Positions 6,919-16,582 of a stretch of 64,000 bases of DNA are shown piece after piece. The DNA is taken from positions 49,226-113,225 of the forward strand of contig JAHFRD010000010.1 of NCBI GenBank assembly GCA_023258975.1, read 5' to 3'. A model generated the notes under the pieces. It saw only the letters and a program-made list of their open reading frames with translations, ran no database searches and was not told the DNA's origin. The DNA comes from Hydrogenophilales bacterium. GTDB lineage: Bacteria > Pseudomonadota > Gammaproteobacteria > Burkholderiales > Thiobacillaceae. The number at the start of each line of letters is the position of its first letter. Positions within the stretch are counted from its first letter, which is position 1. Both the position numbers and the translations under genes were made by a program.

Positions 6919-8425
6919 ATTTCAGGAACAGGCTATACGCCGGATTGCGCGATTCATTCCAATAACGATAGCCCAAGCCATCCAGGAATTCCTGAAGTTC
7001 TTCCCGCTGCGTCGGCGGCACCTGAATGCCGACCAGCACCCGGCCGTAATCCGCGCCGTGGTTGCGGTAATGGAACAAACTGATATTCCAGGCATGGCTC
7101 ATGCTGTTCAGGAATTTCATCAAGGCGCCGGGGCGTTCCGGGAACTCAAAACGGTAGAGCACTTCATTTTCCGCCTGCGGGGCGCGCCCGCCGACCAGAT
7201 GGCGGATGTGCAACTTGGCCATTTCATTGTCGGAAAGATCCAGCACCGGCAAATCATGCTTCTCCAGCGTCCGCAGCAGTTTGTCCACCTCGGCACGGTC
7301 ATGCACCTGAACACCGACGAAGATGTGCGCCACCTTGACGTCGGCGTAGCGATAGTTGAATTCGGTGATGGCGCGCGCGCCCAGCAGGGAACAGAACGTT
7401 TTGAAGCTGCCGGGGGTTTCCGGAATCGTCACGGCCAGCACGGCCTCGCGTTTTTCGCCCAGTTCGGCGCGCTCGGCGACGAAGCGCAGGCGGTCGAAGT
7501 TCATGTTGGCGCCGCTGGCGATGGCAATAAGGTGTTTGTTCTTCGCCTTCTCGCGCGCGGCCCAGAACTTGGCGCCGGCCACGCCCAGCGCGCCGGCGGG
7601 TTCGAGTATCGAGCGGGTGTCCTCGAACACGTCCTTGATGGCGGCACAGATGGCGTCGTTGCTCACCCGGATGATTTCATCGACGTATTCGCGGCAAAGG
7701 CGGAAGGTTTCCTCGCCCACCTGTTTCACCGCGACGCCATCGGCGAACAGGCCGACCTGGGGCAGGACGATGCGCTCTTTCTTGCACAGGCTGCGCGCCA
7801 TCGCATCGGCGTCTTCCGGCTCGACGCCGATGATCTTGATCTCCGGCTTGAGGCGCTTGAGGTAGGCGGCGATGCCGGCGATCAGGCCGCCGCCGCCCAC
7901 CGGAACGAATACCGCGTCGATCGGCGCGCGCGCCTGGCGCAACAGTTCCATGCCGATGGTGCCCTGGCCCGCGATCACCTCCGGATCGTCGTAGGGATGC
8001 ACGAACACCTTCTTCTCACGCTTGGCGATTTCCTTGGCGTGGTGATAGGCATCGTCATAAGAATCGCCGCGCAGCACGACCTTCGCGCCGCGCTTGGCCA
8101 CCGCGTCCACCTTGATCGCCGGGGTGGTGGCGGGCATCACGATGGTGGCCTCGCAACCCAGAACCTGCGCGGAAAGCGCCACGCCCTGCGCATGGTTGCC
8201 GGCGGAAGCGGCCACCACGCCGCGCTTCAACTGCGCTTTGGTGAGGCCGGACATCTTGTTGTAAGCGCCGCGCAACTTGAAGGAAAACACCGGCTGCATG
8301 TCCTCGCGCTTCAACAACACGGTGTTGCCGATGCGGCGCGAAAGGTTCGCGGCTTCCTCTAAGGGAGATTCAATGGCGACGTCGTAGACGCGGGCGAGCA
8401 GGATACGCTCCAGATAATCGGTCAT
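6917..8425 (-). CDS. ilvA: Threonine dehydratase, biosynthetic
   Basis: 502 aa, matching IlvA. It deaminates L-threonine to 2-oxobutanoate, the first committed step to isoleucine, using pyridoxal phosphate in the cytosol. The PLP lysine is K50 in VFSFKLRGAYNKM; the glycine-rich phosphate loop (VPVGGGGLIAGIAAY) lies near residue 190. The C-terminal third holds two ACT-like regulatory domains (ETPGSFKTFCSLLG and FPERPGALMKFLNSM), the form inhibited by isoleucine, unlike short catabolic TdcB. Translation from MTDYLERILLARVYDVA agrees with the family. It is divergent from rpiA. Confidence 0.97.
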   Translation of the reverse strand: MTDYLERILLARVYDVAIESPLEEAANLSRRIGNTVLLKREDMQPVFSFKLRGAYNKMSGLTKAQLKRGVVAASAGNHAQGVALSAQVLGCEATIVMPATTPAIKVDAVAKRGAKVVLRGDSYDDAYHHAKEIAKREKKVFVHPYDDPEVIAGQGTIGMELLRQARAPIDAVFVPVGGGGLIAGIAAYLKRLKPEIKIIGVEPEDADAMARSLCKKERIVLPQVGLFADGVAVKQVGEETFRLCREYVDEIIRVSNDAICAAIKDVFEDTRSILEPAGALGVAGAKFWAAREKAKNKHLIAIASGANMNFDRLRFVAERAELGEKREAVLAVTIPETPGSFKTFCSLLGARAITEFNYRYADVKVAHIFVGVQVHDRAEVDKLLRTLEKHDLPVLDLSDNEMAKLHIRHLVGGRAPQAENEVLYRFEFPERPGALMKFLNSMSHAWNISLFHYRNHGADYGRVLVGIQVPPTQREELQEFLDGLGYRYWNESRNPAYSLFLK

Positions 8426-8506
8426 CACGGTTTGAACAGGGGAGAGAAGGCCGCTATTCTCGCGGCTTGCCCGTAAACGACAAAGCCTAATAGGACAAAG
8501 AGCACC

Positions 8507-9166
8507 ATGATGACCCAGGACGAAATGAAACAAGCCACAGCCCGCGCCGCCATCGAACACGTTCCCGCCGGCATCATCGGCGTCGGCACCGGCTCCACCG
8601 CCAATTTCTTCATCGACGAACTCGCCCACATCAAGGGCAGGATCGACGCCGCCGTGGCCTCCAGCGTGGCCACCGCCGAGCGCCTGAAGAAACACGGCAT
8701 CCGCGTGATCGACCTGAACGAGGCCGGTGAGATGGAGGTCTACGTCGACGGCGCCGACGAAATCACCCACCACATGGCCATGATCAAGGGCGGTGGTGGT
8801 GCGCTGACGCGCGAGAAGATCGTCGCCGCCTGCGCCAAGAAATTCGTCTGCATCATCGACCAGAGCAAGCTGGTGGACGTGATGGGCACCTTCCCGCTGC
8901 CGGTGGAAGTGATTCCGATGGCGCGTTCCTACGTGGCCCGGAGTCTTGTCAAACTCGGCGGGAATCCTGTGCTGCGCCAGGGCTTCACCACCGACAACGG
9001 CAACGTCATCCTCGACGTGCACGGCATGAGCATCCTCGACCCGGTGGCGCTGGAAAGTGAAATCAACCAGCTCGTCGGCGTCGTCACCGTCGGCCTGTTC
9101 GCCCGCCGCGGCGCCGATGTCTGCCTGATGGGCACGCAGGAAGGGGTGAAGACCTTTACCCGGTAA
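8507..9166 (+). CDS. rpiA: Ribose-5-phosphate isomerase A
   Basis: 219 aa, the family's length. It interconverts ribose 5-phosphate and ribulose 5-phosphate in the pentose phosphate pathway and, where present, the Calvin cycle. Conserved motifs are [15 protein letters not shown] (about residues 23-37), YVDGADEI (about 80-87) and the catalytic [11 protein letters not shown] (about 93-103). It is divergent from ilvA, and its stop codon overlaps the start of the Uma2 gene by one base. Confidence 0.97.
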   Translation: MMTQDEMKQATARAAIEHVPAGIIGVGTGSTANFFIDELAHIKGRIDAAVASSVATAERLKKHGIRVIDLNEAGEMEVYVDGADEITHHMAMIKGGGGALTREKIVAACAKKFVCIIDQSKLVDVMGTFPLPVEVIPMARSYVARSLVKLGGNPVLRQGFTTDNGNVILDVHGMSILDPVALESEINQLVGVVTVGLFARRGADVCLMGTQEGVKTFTR

Positions 9167-9753
9167 TGGAGATCGACATGGGCATGGCGTTGAAACATGA
9201 ATCGCTGAGTGAAGCCGAATACCTCGAAAGCGAGGAATTCGCCCCGCGCAAGCGCGAATATGTGGCGGGCGAGAGCTACGCGATGGTGGGCGCGAGTGCC
9301 CGGCATAACCGGATTTCGCTCAATGTGGCCACTCGATTGGACACCGCCACGCGCGGCACCTTCTGCGAAGCCTTCATGGCCGACATGAAGGTAAAAGTGG
9401 AGGCCTATCAGGCCTTCTACTACCCGGATGTGATGCTTGGCTGTCCCAAGGACGACGACCACCCGCTCTACCGCACCGCTCCCTGTCTCATCGTCGAGGT
9501 GCTCTCCCCTTCCACCGCCAGCATCGACGAGCGCGAGAAATGGCTGCACTACCGCGCCATTCCCAGCCTGCGCTACTACCTGCTGATCGATTCCGAGAAA
9601 CGCCACGCCCGCGTCTTCATCCGCGAGGGTGACAACGGCAGCGAGGGTTGGCTGGAACAGACGCTGGACGAGGAAGACATCGTGGCGCTGGTCTGCGGCC
9701 CGGTTCGCGCCTCGCTTTGCCTCGACGACCTCTACGAACGCACCGGGTTGTAG
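9166..9753 (+). CDS. Uma2-family putative endonuclease
   Basis: 195 aa. It shows the Uma2 (DUF820) PD-(D/E)XK-like core: YVAGESYAMVGASARHNRI near the start, FYYPDVMLGC (about residue 85), CLIVEVLSPSTASIDEREKW (about 108-127) and YLLIDSEKRHARVF. Uma2 proteins have a restriction-endonuclease-like fold but no established function. They are often present in many copies in cyanobacteria and some Proteobacteria. The start overlaps the rpiA stop; an ATG four codons later is possible. It is convergent with the radical SAM gene. Confidence 0.88.
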   Translation: MEIDMGMALKHESLSEAEYLESEEFAPRKREYVAGESYAMVGASARHNRISLNVATRLDTATRGTFCEAFMADMKVKVEAYQAFYYPDVMLGCPKDDDHPLYRTAPCLIVEVLSPSTASIDEREKWLHYRAIPSLRYYLLIDSEKRHARVFIREGDNGSEGWLEQTLDEEDIVALVCGPVRASLCLDDLYERTGL

Positions 9754-9784
9754 CCCACCGGATTGCAGCCTATTTTTCGACCGA

Positions 9785-11689
9785 TCAGGATGCTCGGCCG
9801 AGCGCCCGCTCGATGAAGTGGCGCGGCACACGGGTACGCGGAACGCGTTGCGAGAACCAGTTGCGGACATCCTCATCGAGGCCGATGCCGTGCATGTAGT
9901 TGTACAGCGCCTTGTTCAGCGCGATGCCGAGGGCATCGTGGTCCACCCCGGCCGGATCAAGGAAAGCGACATCGTTGCGGGCGAAGAAAACGGCGGACGG
10001 CGGTTGCGGCCGGGGTTGCAACTGAATGCCGAACCGTTCCGGGTGCTTGCCGACGGGGGAGTGCGCCGTGCAAACGAAGCGGTGGAAAAACCCGGACTGG
10101 ATGCATCCCGCCGCGAACAATTGCCGCACGTATTCCAGCGCGTCCACCGTGTCCTGCACGGTCTGCGTCGGGAAGCCGTACATCAGATAGGCGTGAACCA
10201 GGATGCCGGCGTCGGTGAAGGCGCGCGTCACCCGCGCGACCTGATCGACCGACACGCCTTTTTGCATGAGCTGGAGCAGGCGGTCGGAGGCGACTTCCAG
10301 GCCACCGGAGACGGCGATACAACCGCTATCCGCCAGTTGCCGACACAACTCCGGCGTGAACGATTTTTCGAAGCGGATGTTGCCCCACCAGGAAATCGCG
10401 CGATTGCGTTGCCGCAATTCCTCGGCCAGTGCCTTGAGCGCCTTCGGCGGCGCCGCTTCATCGACGAAGTGGAAGCCGCTCTGCCCGGTCTCGGCGATGA
10501 TGGTTTCGATGCGATCCACCAGGGTCGCGGCGGCGACGCCGTCGTAGCGCGAGATGTAATCCAGCGTGACATCGCAGAAGGTGCACTTCTTCCAGTAACA
10601 GCCGTGCGCCACGGTCAACTTGTTCCAGCGTCCGTCCGACCAGAGCCGGTGCATGGGATTGAGCATGTCCAGGATCGAGAGATAGCGATCCAGGGGCAGG
10701 CCATCCCAGGTGGGCGTGCCGACTTCGGCGAAGGGGATGTCGGGCTCGCCGGCGTCGATATAGTGAACCCCGTCGCCGGTGCGCACGAACGTCCGTGCCA
10801 GGCGACCCCGCTCCCGCTCACCACGCAGGTGTTCGAGCAAAGCCAGGAGCGGGCGTTCGCCATCGTCCAGAGTGACGTAGTCAAAATAATCGAACACCCG
10901 GGGCTCGGAGAGTTCGCGCAACTCCGTATTGACGAAACCGCCGCCGAGCACGGTGACGATGGCGGGGTTGCTTAGTTTGATCGCCTGGGCGATGCGAAAC
11001 GCCGCGTAGACATTGCCGGGAAAGGGCGCCGACACCAGAACGAGGCCCGGCGCGTGCCGCGCCAAGGCATCCAGGGCCAGTTCGCGCAGAGTCCGGTCGA
11101 CCAGATTGAGTGGCGCGGCGAGCGCCTCGGCCAGGGGGTCGAAGGTGGGCTGGCTTTGCGCCAGGGATTCGGCATAGCGCACGAATTCAAAACGCGGATC
11201 GACGGCCTCGCGCAACACGTCGGCGACATCGTTCAGATACAGGGTGGCGAAATGGCGGGCGCGATCCTGCACCCCGAGGATGCCGAATGCCCAGGCCAGC
11301 GGGTCGCCGCCATCGTCATCGACGTAGGCGTCAAGAGAGTCGAAACGCGGCCCTTCCGGCAGGAAATTCCGCCCGGCGATGCGATGCCCGATGCTGGGGT
11401 CGCGCCCCTGCAGAAATGCGACCGCGGGCGTGATCGTGGCGAGGTAGCGGTCGAACTTCTCGGTAAAGGCGTTGAGCTTCGGCGTGCGTTTATTCCTCGG
11501 CAACGCTTCGATGTACTCACGGATGGCCGACAGCCCCGCTGGTGAAAACAGCCGCAACACCAGGGCCAGGGCGAGATCTTCCTGCACCGCGTCAACGCCG
11601 CGCGAGCGCAGGAAACCGGTCAGGTACGCCGTCGAGGGGTACGGTGTGTTGAGTTGGGTCATCGGCGGGATGACGGATAAAACACGCAT
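9785..11689 (-). CDS. Radical SAM protein with N-terminal cobalamin-binding-like domain
   Basis: 634 aa. The first third resembles a B12-binding domain (MRVLSVIPPMTQLNTPYPSTAYLTGFL; later GLVLVSAPFPGNVYAAF and VLGGGFVNTELRE). The radical SAM core begins at about residue 360 with the cluster motif GCYWKKCTFC, that is C-x4-C-x2-C rather than the canonical C-x3-C-x2-C. A further core strand reads ISWWGNIRFEKSFTPELC, followed by SGGLEVASDRLLQLMQKG. Such proteins often modify peptides, lipids or cofactors; the substrate here is unknown. It is 29 nt downstream of ligE and probably in the same transcript. Confidence 0.85.
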   Translation of the reverse strand: MRVLSVIPPMTQLNTPYPSTAYLTGFLRSRGVDAVQEDLALALVLRLFSPAGLSAIREYIEALPRNKRTPKLNAFTEKFDRYLATITPAVAFLQGRDPSIGHRIAGRNFLPEGPRFDSLDAYVDDDGGDPLAWAFGILGVQDRARHFATLYLNDVADVLREAVDPRFEFVRYAESLAQSQPTFDPLAEALAAPLNLVDRTLRELALDALARHAPGLVLVSAPFPGNVYAAFRIAQAIKLSNPAIVTVLGGGFVNTELRELSEPRVFDYFDYVTLDDGERPLLALLEHLRGERERGRLARTFVRTGDGVHYIDAGEPDIPFAEVGTPTWDGLPLDRYLSILDMLNPMHRLWSDGRWNKLTVAHGCYWKKCTFCDVTLDYISRYDGVAAATLVDRIETIIAETGQSGFHFVDEAAPPKALKALAEELRQRNRAISWWGNIRFEKSFTPELCRQLADSGCIAVSGGLEVASDRLLQLMQKGVSVDQVARVTRAFTDAGILVHAYLMYGFPTQTVQDTVDALEYVRQLFAAGCIQSGFFHRFVCTAHSPVGKHPERFGIQLQPRPQPPSAVFFARNDVAFLDPAGVDHDALGIALNKALYNYMHGIGLDEDVRNWFSQRVPRTRVPRHFIERALGRAS

Positions 11690-11718
11690 GGGCTGGCGGT
11701 TGGGGTTGGGAGATGCGT

Positions 11719-12567
11719 TCAGAACGTCTCGCGCACGCGCAGGAACGTGGCGAAACGTGGCAGGCCGTTTGCCGTCCGGCCGCGATGGCGATAGGTGATG
11801 GTGGCGCCCACGGCCGGCGGGTCGGCACGCTGGGCATCGCTGAAACCACTACCGATGCGAATGCGCCGGCCATCCGGCAATTCCACCCGCAGCGCACCCA
11901 GCTTGCCGGCGTATTTGCCGTTGCCCGGCAGATGCGCGACGACCACCGCTTCGGCGTCGTCCCAGGGTTTCAACTTGAGCAGGTCGTCGCTACGGCCAGC
12001 GCGGTAGGCGGCATCCGCGCGATGCAGCATGAGCCCCTCGCCACCGCCCTTCACCACTTCATCGAACTTCTGTATCAACACCCGTTGATCGGCGACGCGG
12101 AACTGTTCCACCGCACGCAACCAGGGCAGCGCGGCCTCGGCGATGATGCCGCGCATCGCGGCGACGCGTTCGCTGAAGTCCCCCTCCGCCCCCGGCAGTT
12201 CAAACAGCATGTAGCGCACCTCGCGCCATTCAGCGTCGTCCGGGGCCGCCTTGCGAACGATGCCGGCGAGGCGCTCGAACCGGCCACGCCCAAGCCACAA
12301 CTCGCCGTCCAGCGCCCGCGCCGGGAAACCCCGGGTGAACCAGGGCGGCGCGGCAATCAGGCGGCCGCTACGGAAGCGAAATTGCGCGCCATCCCACACG
12401 GCGCGCACGCCATCCAGCTTTTCGCTGACCCAATAAGGGGCGGGGTCGATACCGGCGCGGTAACTCTCGGCATGCGCCAGGCCGGGCAATTCGGCCGCCG
12501 GCGCCGATGGAAGCAGCGACAACCAGGCGATGAAGAGGCTAACCGCCCAGGTGTTCGTCAAGCGCAT
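11719..12567 (-). CDS. ATP-dependent DNA ligase, periplasmic Lig E type
   Basis: 282 aa. An N-terminal signal peptide (about residues 1-25, [18 protein letters not shown]) is followed by the minimal ligase core. Motif I is SEKLDGVRA with the AMP-accepting lysine at K50; motif III is ALDGELWLG, motif IV EGLMLHR and motif [12 protein letters not shown]-terminal OB-fold follows. Lig E enzymes seal nicks with ATP, and the leader suggests action in the periplasm, possibly on incoming DNA in competent cells. It overlaps yacG by 29 nt. Confidence 0.93.
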   Translation of the reverse strand: MRLTNTWAVSLFIAWLSLLPSAPAAELPGLAHAESYRAGIDPAPYWVSEKLDGVRAVWDGAQFRFRSGRLIAAPPWFTRGFPARALDGELWLGRGRFERLAGIVRKAAPDDAEWREVRYMLFELPGAEGDFSERVAAMRGIIAEAALPWLRAVEQFRVADQRVLIQKFDEVVKGGGEGLMLHRADAAYRAGRSDDLLKLKPWDDAEAVVVAHLPGNGKYAGKLGALRVELPDGRRIRIGSGFSDAQRADPPAVGATITYRHRGRTANGLPRFATFLRVRETF

Positions 12568-12727
12568 CGGTTTCCTCGACGGGCAGCTTGAATTTCTCGT
12601 CCGCCCATTGGCCCAGGTCGATCATCTTGCAGCGTTCGCAGCAGAAAGGCCGCCAGGCATTTTCCGCGCGCCATTCCACGAGCTTGCCGCAGGTCGGGCA
12701 GGCCACCTTCATGTATTTCTCCGGCAT
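12539..12727 (-). CDS. yacG: Zinc-binding DNA gyrase inhibitor YacG
   Basis: 62 aa from the ATG at 12727, which has GGAG 6 nt upstream. It carries the YacG zinc site: CPTC near the start and C-x3-C in [18 protein letters not shown]. YacG binds GyrB and inhibits gyrase in E. coli. The tail is acidic ([13 protein letters not shown]). It is the first gene of an apparent yacG-ligE-radical SAM unit, after the erpA terminator. Confidence 0.93.
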   Translation of the reverse strand: MPEKYMKVACPTCGKLVEWRAENAWRPFCCERCKMIDLGQWADEKFKLPVEETDALDEHLGG

Positions 12728-12743
12728 CGGCGTCTCCAAACGA

Positions 12744-12767
12744 AAAAGGCGGCTTGCGCCGCCTTTT
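12744..12767 (-). terminator. Intrinsic terminator after erpA
   Basis: A 10-bp stem (AAAAGGCGGC / GCCGCCTTTT) with a TTGC loop gives a T-run on the minus strand, 16 nt past the erpA stop. Because it precedes yacG, the yacG group must have its own promoter or rely on read-through. Confidence 0.85.
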
Positions 12768-12782
12768 CAAGTCAAGGTCGTA

Positions 12783-13130
12783 TCAGGTCGAGAAGGAAGA
12801 ACCACAGCCGCAGGTGGAGGTGGCAGTCGGGTTCTTGATGACGAACTGCGCGCCTTCCAGTCCTTCGGTGTAATCGACCTCGGCGCCCATCATGTACTGC
12901 ATGCTCATCGGATCGACCAGCAGGGTGACACCGTTCTTTTCCATGATCATGTCGTCTTCGTTGGTCACTTCATCGAAGGTGAAACCGTACTGGAAGCCGG
13001 AACAGCCGCCGCCGGTGACGAATACACGCAGTTTCAGGTCGGGATTGCCTTCTTCCTCGATCAGCGCCTTCACCTTGTTGGCGGCGCTGTCGGTGAAATT
13101 GAAGGGACTCATTTCGGTCGCGGCATTCAT
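12783..13130 (-). CDS. erpA: Iron-sulfur cluster insertion protein ErpA
   Basis: 115 aa A-type carrier. The three cluster-ligating cysteines are C43 ([10 protein letters not shown]), C107 and C109 (STCGCGSSF). The protein delivers Fe-S clusters to apo-enzymes such as those of isoprenoid synthesis and respiration. The spacing and the [21 protein letters not shown] segment fit ErpA rather than IscA. It is preceded by its own sigma-70-like promoter and followed by a terminator, so it is probably monocistronic. Confidence 0.95.
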   Translation of the reverse strand: MNAATEMSPFNFTDSAANKVKALIEEEGNPDLKLRVFVTGGGCSGFQYGFTFDEVTNEDDMIMEKNGVTLLVDPMSMQYMMGAEVDYTEGLEGAQFVIKNPTATSTCGCGSSFST

Positions 13131-13165
13131 TCGCGATACTCCTATGTCAGGTCTAAGTGCGGGGC

Positions 13166-13194
13166 ATTATTGGCGCCGGGGCGGCGCCCGTCAA
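13166..13194 (-). promoter_or_regulatory. Putative sigma-70 promoter of erpA
   Basis: Read on the minus strand, TTGACG and AATAAT are separated by 17 bp, and lie about 35 bp before the erpA start codon. The spacer includes a GGCGCC...GGCGCC palindrome. Confidence 0.55.
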
Positions 13195-13226
13195 CCACGG
13201 GCTAACTGGGGTTTCCTCCGGAAAAA

Positions 13227-14279
<1,053 letters not shown>

Positions 14280-14307
14280 GGGTTGACTCCTTAAAAGAGG
14301 TGCAAAC

Positions 14308-14332
14308 GAAAAAGCCGCCCTCGGGCGGCCTT
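14308..14332 (-). terminator. Intrinsic terminator after rpsI
   Basis: On the minus strand the GCCGCCC / GGGCGGC stem, with a 2-nt centre, is followed by TTTTTC. It lies 20 nt past the rpsI stop and just before argC. Confidence 0.8.
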
Positions 14333-14351
14333 CTCGAATATCCAAAGCGAA

Positions 14352-14744
14352 TTAACGCTTGGAGAACTGCTTGCGGCGACGCGCCTTGTGGAAGCCGACT
14401 TTCTTGCGTTCCACTTCGCGTGCATCGCGGGTGACCAGACCGGCCTTCTTCAGCGCGCTTTTCAGCTCCGCGTCGTATTCAATCAGGGCGCGGGTGATGC
14501 CGTGGCGAACCGCGCCGGCCTGGCCGGTTTCACCGCCGCCGTTGACGTTCACCATGATGTCGAAGGTCGCGGTGCGCTCGGTCAGCACCAGGGGCTGACG
14601 CACGATCATGCGGCCGGTTTCACGGGCGAAATACAGGTCGACGGGCTTGCCGTTGACGACGATGTTGCCGGAGCCCGACTTGATGAACACGCGAGCTACG
14701 GAGCTCTTGCGGCGGCCGGTGCCGTAGTAATAGTTACCGATCAT
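14352..14744 (-). CDS. rpsI: 30S ribosomal protein S9
   Basis: 130 aa. It begins [16 protein letters not shown] and ends with the basic tail [11 protein letters not shown] that reaches the ribosomal P site. The middle has the conserved [20 protein letters not shown]. It lies 8 nt after rplM in the standard rplM-rpsI operon. Confidence 0.98.
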   Translation of the reverse strand: MIGNYYYGTGRRKSSVARVFIKSGSGNIVVNGKPVDLYFARETGRMIVRQPLVLTERTATFDIMVNVNGGGETGQAGAVRHGITRALIEYDAELKSALKKAGLVTRDAREVERKKVGFHKARRRKQFSKR

Positions 14745-14752
14745 TCGAGACC

Positions 14753-15181
14753 TCAGATTTCCAGGGTTTTGGGCTGCTGCGCGGTGTGCGGGTGAGCGCC
14801 GCCGGCATAGACCTTGAGTTTCTTGATCATCGCGTAGCCCAGGGGACCCTTGGGCAGCATGCCTTTCACGGCCTTCTCCAGCGCGCGGCCGGGGAAGCGA
14901 TCCTGCATCTTGCCGAAGGTGGTCTCGTTGATGCCGCCGGGATAGCCGGTGTGGCTGTAGTACTTCTTGCCTTCGGCCTTGTTGCCGGTCACACGCAGTT
15001 TTTCCACGTTGACCACGACGATGTAGTCGCCGGTATCCACGTGCGGGGTGAAGATGGCCTTGTGTTTGCCGCGCAGACGGCGGGCGATTTCGGACGCCAG
15101 ACGTCCCAGCACCCTGTCGGTGCCGTCCACCAGATACCAGTCGTGCTGGATCTCGTGGGGTTTAGCGGAGAAGGTTTTCAT
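14753..15181 (-). CDS. rplM: 50S ribosomal protein L13
   Basis: 142 aa with the typical opening [19 protein letters not shown], the [16 protein letters not shown] core and the HTGYPGG motif. It is the first gene of the operon, with a strong promoter about 40 nt upstream of the start. Confidence 0.98.
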   Translation of the reverse strand: MKTFSAKPHEIQHDWYLVDGTDRVLGRLASEIARRLRGKHKAIFTPHVDTGDYIVVVNVEKLRVTGNKAEGKKYYSHTGYPGGINETTFGKMQDRFPGRALEKAVKGMLPKGPLGYAMIKKLKVYAGGAHPHTAQQPKTLEI

Positions 15182-15218
15182 GTCTTGTACCAGAATGGGG
15201 GACTTCGGAAAGCGGCGG

Positions 15219-15248
15219 ATTCTATTGGGTTTTCTGTTTTCGTGTCAA
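15219..15248 (-). promoter_or_regulatory. Sigma-70 promoter of rplM-rpsI
   Basis: On the minus strand a perfect TTGACA and a near-consensus TAGAAT are 18 bp apart, 38 bp before the rplM start. Confidence 0.8.
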
Positions 15249-15292
15249 ACCGGTATTTGCCTGATGCGCGTGCATCGGGATAATCGCGGCCC

Positions 15293-16063
15293 ATGTCGCT
15301 CCCTTCCCAGCTCATTTCCCAACCCTCCTGGCTGGTCACCAATTTCATCGCGGCGTTCCTGTTGCCGCCGCTCAACCTGCTCATTCTCGGCGGCCTCGGG
15401 CTGCTGCTGCTCAAGCGGCGGCGCGCCTTGGGCAAAGCCCTGATCGGCTTCAGCCTGGGCGCGCTTTGGCTGTTGGCGACGCCTTTCGTGGGTGGCGCCC
15501 TCCTCAACATATTGAAACCCCCTCCCGTCCGTCTCGACGGCACGGAAGCGGATGCCATCGTGGTTCTGGGTGGCGGCACCAACTTCGACTCGGTGGAATA
15601 CGGCGGCGACACGGTGGGCCATTTCACCCTGGAGCGGGTGCGCTATGGCGCCTGGCTGGCGCGCAAGCTGGGCAAACCGCTGCTGGTGACCGGCGGCAGC
15701 CCCGACGGCGGCCGCCCCGAAGGGGTGTTGATGCGCGAGACCCTCGAACGGGAATTCGATGTAAAGGTACGCTGGACGGAAGACCGTTCCGGCAACACGC
15801 GCGAAAACGCGATTTTCTCCGCCGCGATACTGAAAGCGGCGGGCATACAACGCATCTATCTGGTCAGCCACGCCTGGCATCTGCCGCGCGCGGCGCCGGA
15901 ATTTGAACGGGAAGGCTTGCGCGTGGTGCCGGCCGGAACCGGCTATTCCCTGCCTCGCGGCCCACGCCCGATGGACTTCGTGCCCAGCGCCAAGGGGCTT
16001 CACGACAGTTATCTGGCCATGCACGAAGGCATCGGCCTGGCCTGGTATCGCATACGGAATTAA
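15293..16063 (+). CDS. YdcF/ElyC-family membrane protein (DUF218)
   Basis: 256 aa. Two N-terminal membrane helices (about residues 16-40 and 48-70) are followed by the DUF218 domain: ADAIVVLGGGTNFDSVEYGG (about 86-105), LLVTGGSPDGGRPEG, and the conserved ED-x-S-x-NTRENA motif (about 163-174). It ends with an HAWHLPRA segment. ElyC-type members influence cell-envelope and lipid-carrier metabolism in E. coli; the reaction is unknown. It is divergent from rplM. Confidence 0.9.
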   Translation: MSLPSQLISQPSWLVTNFIAAFLLPPLNLLILGGLGLLLLKRRRALGKALIGFSLGALWLLATPFVGGALLNILKPPPVRLDGTEADAIVVLGGGTNFDSVEYGGDTVGHFTLERVRYGAWLARKLGKPLLVTGGSPDGGRPEGVLMRETLEREFDVKVRWTEDRSGNTRENAIFSAAILKAAGIQRIYLVSHAWHLPRAAPEFEREGLRVVPAGTGYSLPRGPRPMDFVPSAKGLHDSYLAMHEGIGLAWYRIRN

Positions 16064-16125
16064 CGCCCCCCACGGGAACGACACGATTCGGGGCGGCCCC
16101 GCATTTTCTTGCAAGGAGAAACTCA

Positions 16126-16572
16126 ATGAAATCCCGCGTCAAATGGGTGGAAAACGTCTGTTTCATGGCCGAATCGGAAAGTGGCCACGCCATGATAATG
16201 GACGGTTCACCAGAGATAGGCGGTCGCAACATGGGGCCGCGACCGATGGAAATGTTGTTGATGGGAGCCGGTGGCTGCACCTCGGTGGACGTGGTGATGA
16301 TCCTGAAGAAGAGCCGCCAGGAGGTGACCGGCTGCGAGGTGGAGGTAAGCGCCGAACGGGCCGACGATCACCCCAAGGTGTTCACGCAGATCCACATGCA
16401 TTTCACGGTGCGCGGGCGTGGCGTCAAACCGGAACTGGTGGACCGCGCCATCAAGCTGTCGGCGGAAAAATACTGTTCCGCCAGCATCATCCTGGGCAAG
16501 ACCGCGCGGATGACGCACGACTTCGAGATCGTTGAAGAGGGAGCGTCGGGTAGCGATCAAGCCGCGACCTGA
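16126..16572 (+). CDS. OsmC-family peroxidase-like protein
   Basis: 148 aa. The two OsmC cysteines are C51 (GAGGCTSVDVV) and C117 (AEKYCSASIIL), with the family's PMEMLLMGAGGC and SAERADDHPKVF features typical of the YhfA branch. OsmC/Ohr proteins reduce organic peroxides with these cysteines, but YhfA members are uncharacterised. AAGGAG precedes the start. It is convergent with the large GGDEF-EAL gene, with 10 nt between stops. Confidence 0.93.
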   Translation: MKSRVKWVENVCFMAESESGHAMIMDGSPEIGGRNMGPRPMEMLLMGAGGCTSVDVVMILKKSRQEVTGCEVEVSAERADDHPKVFTQIHMHFTVRGRGVKPELVDRAIKLSAEKYCSASIILGKTARMTHDFEIVEEGASGSDQAAT

Positions 16573-16582
16573 CCGACAAGCC

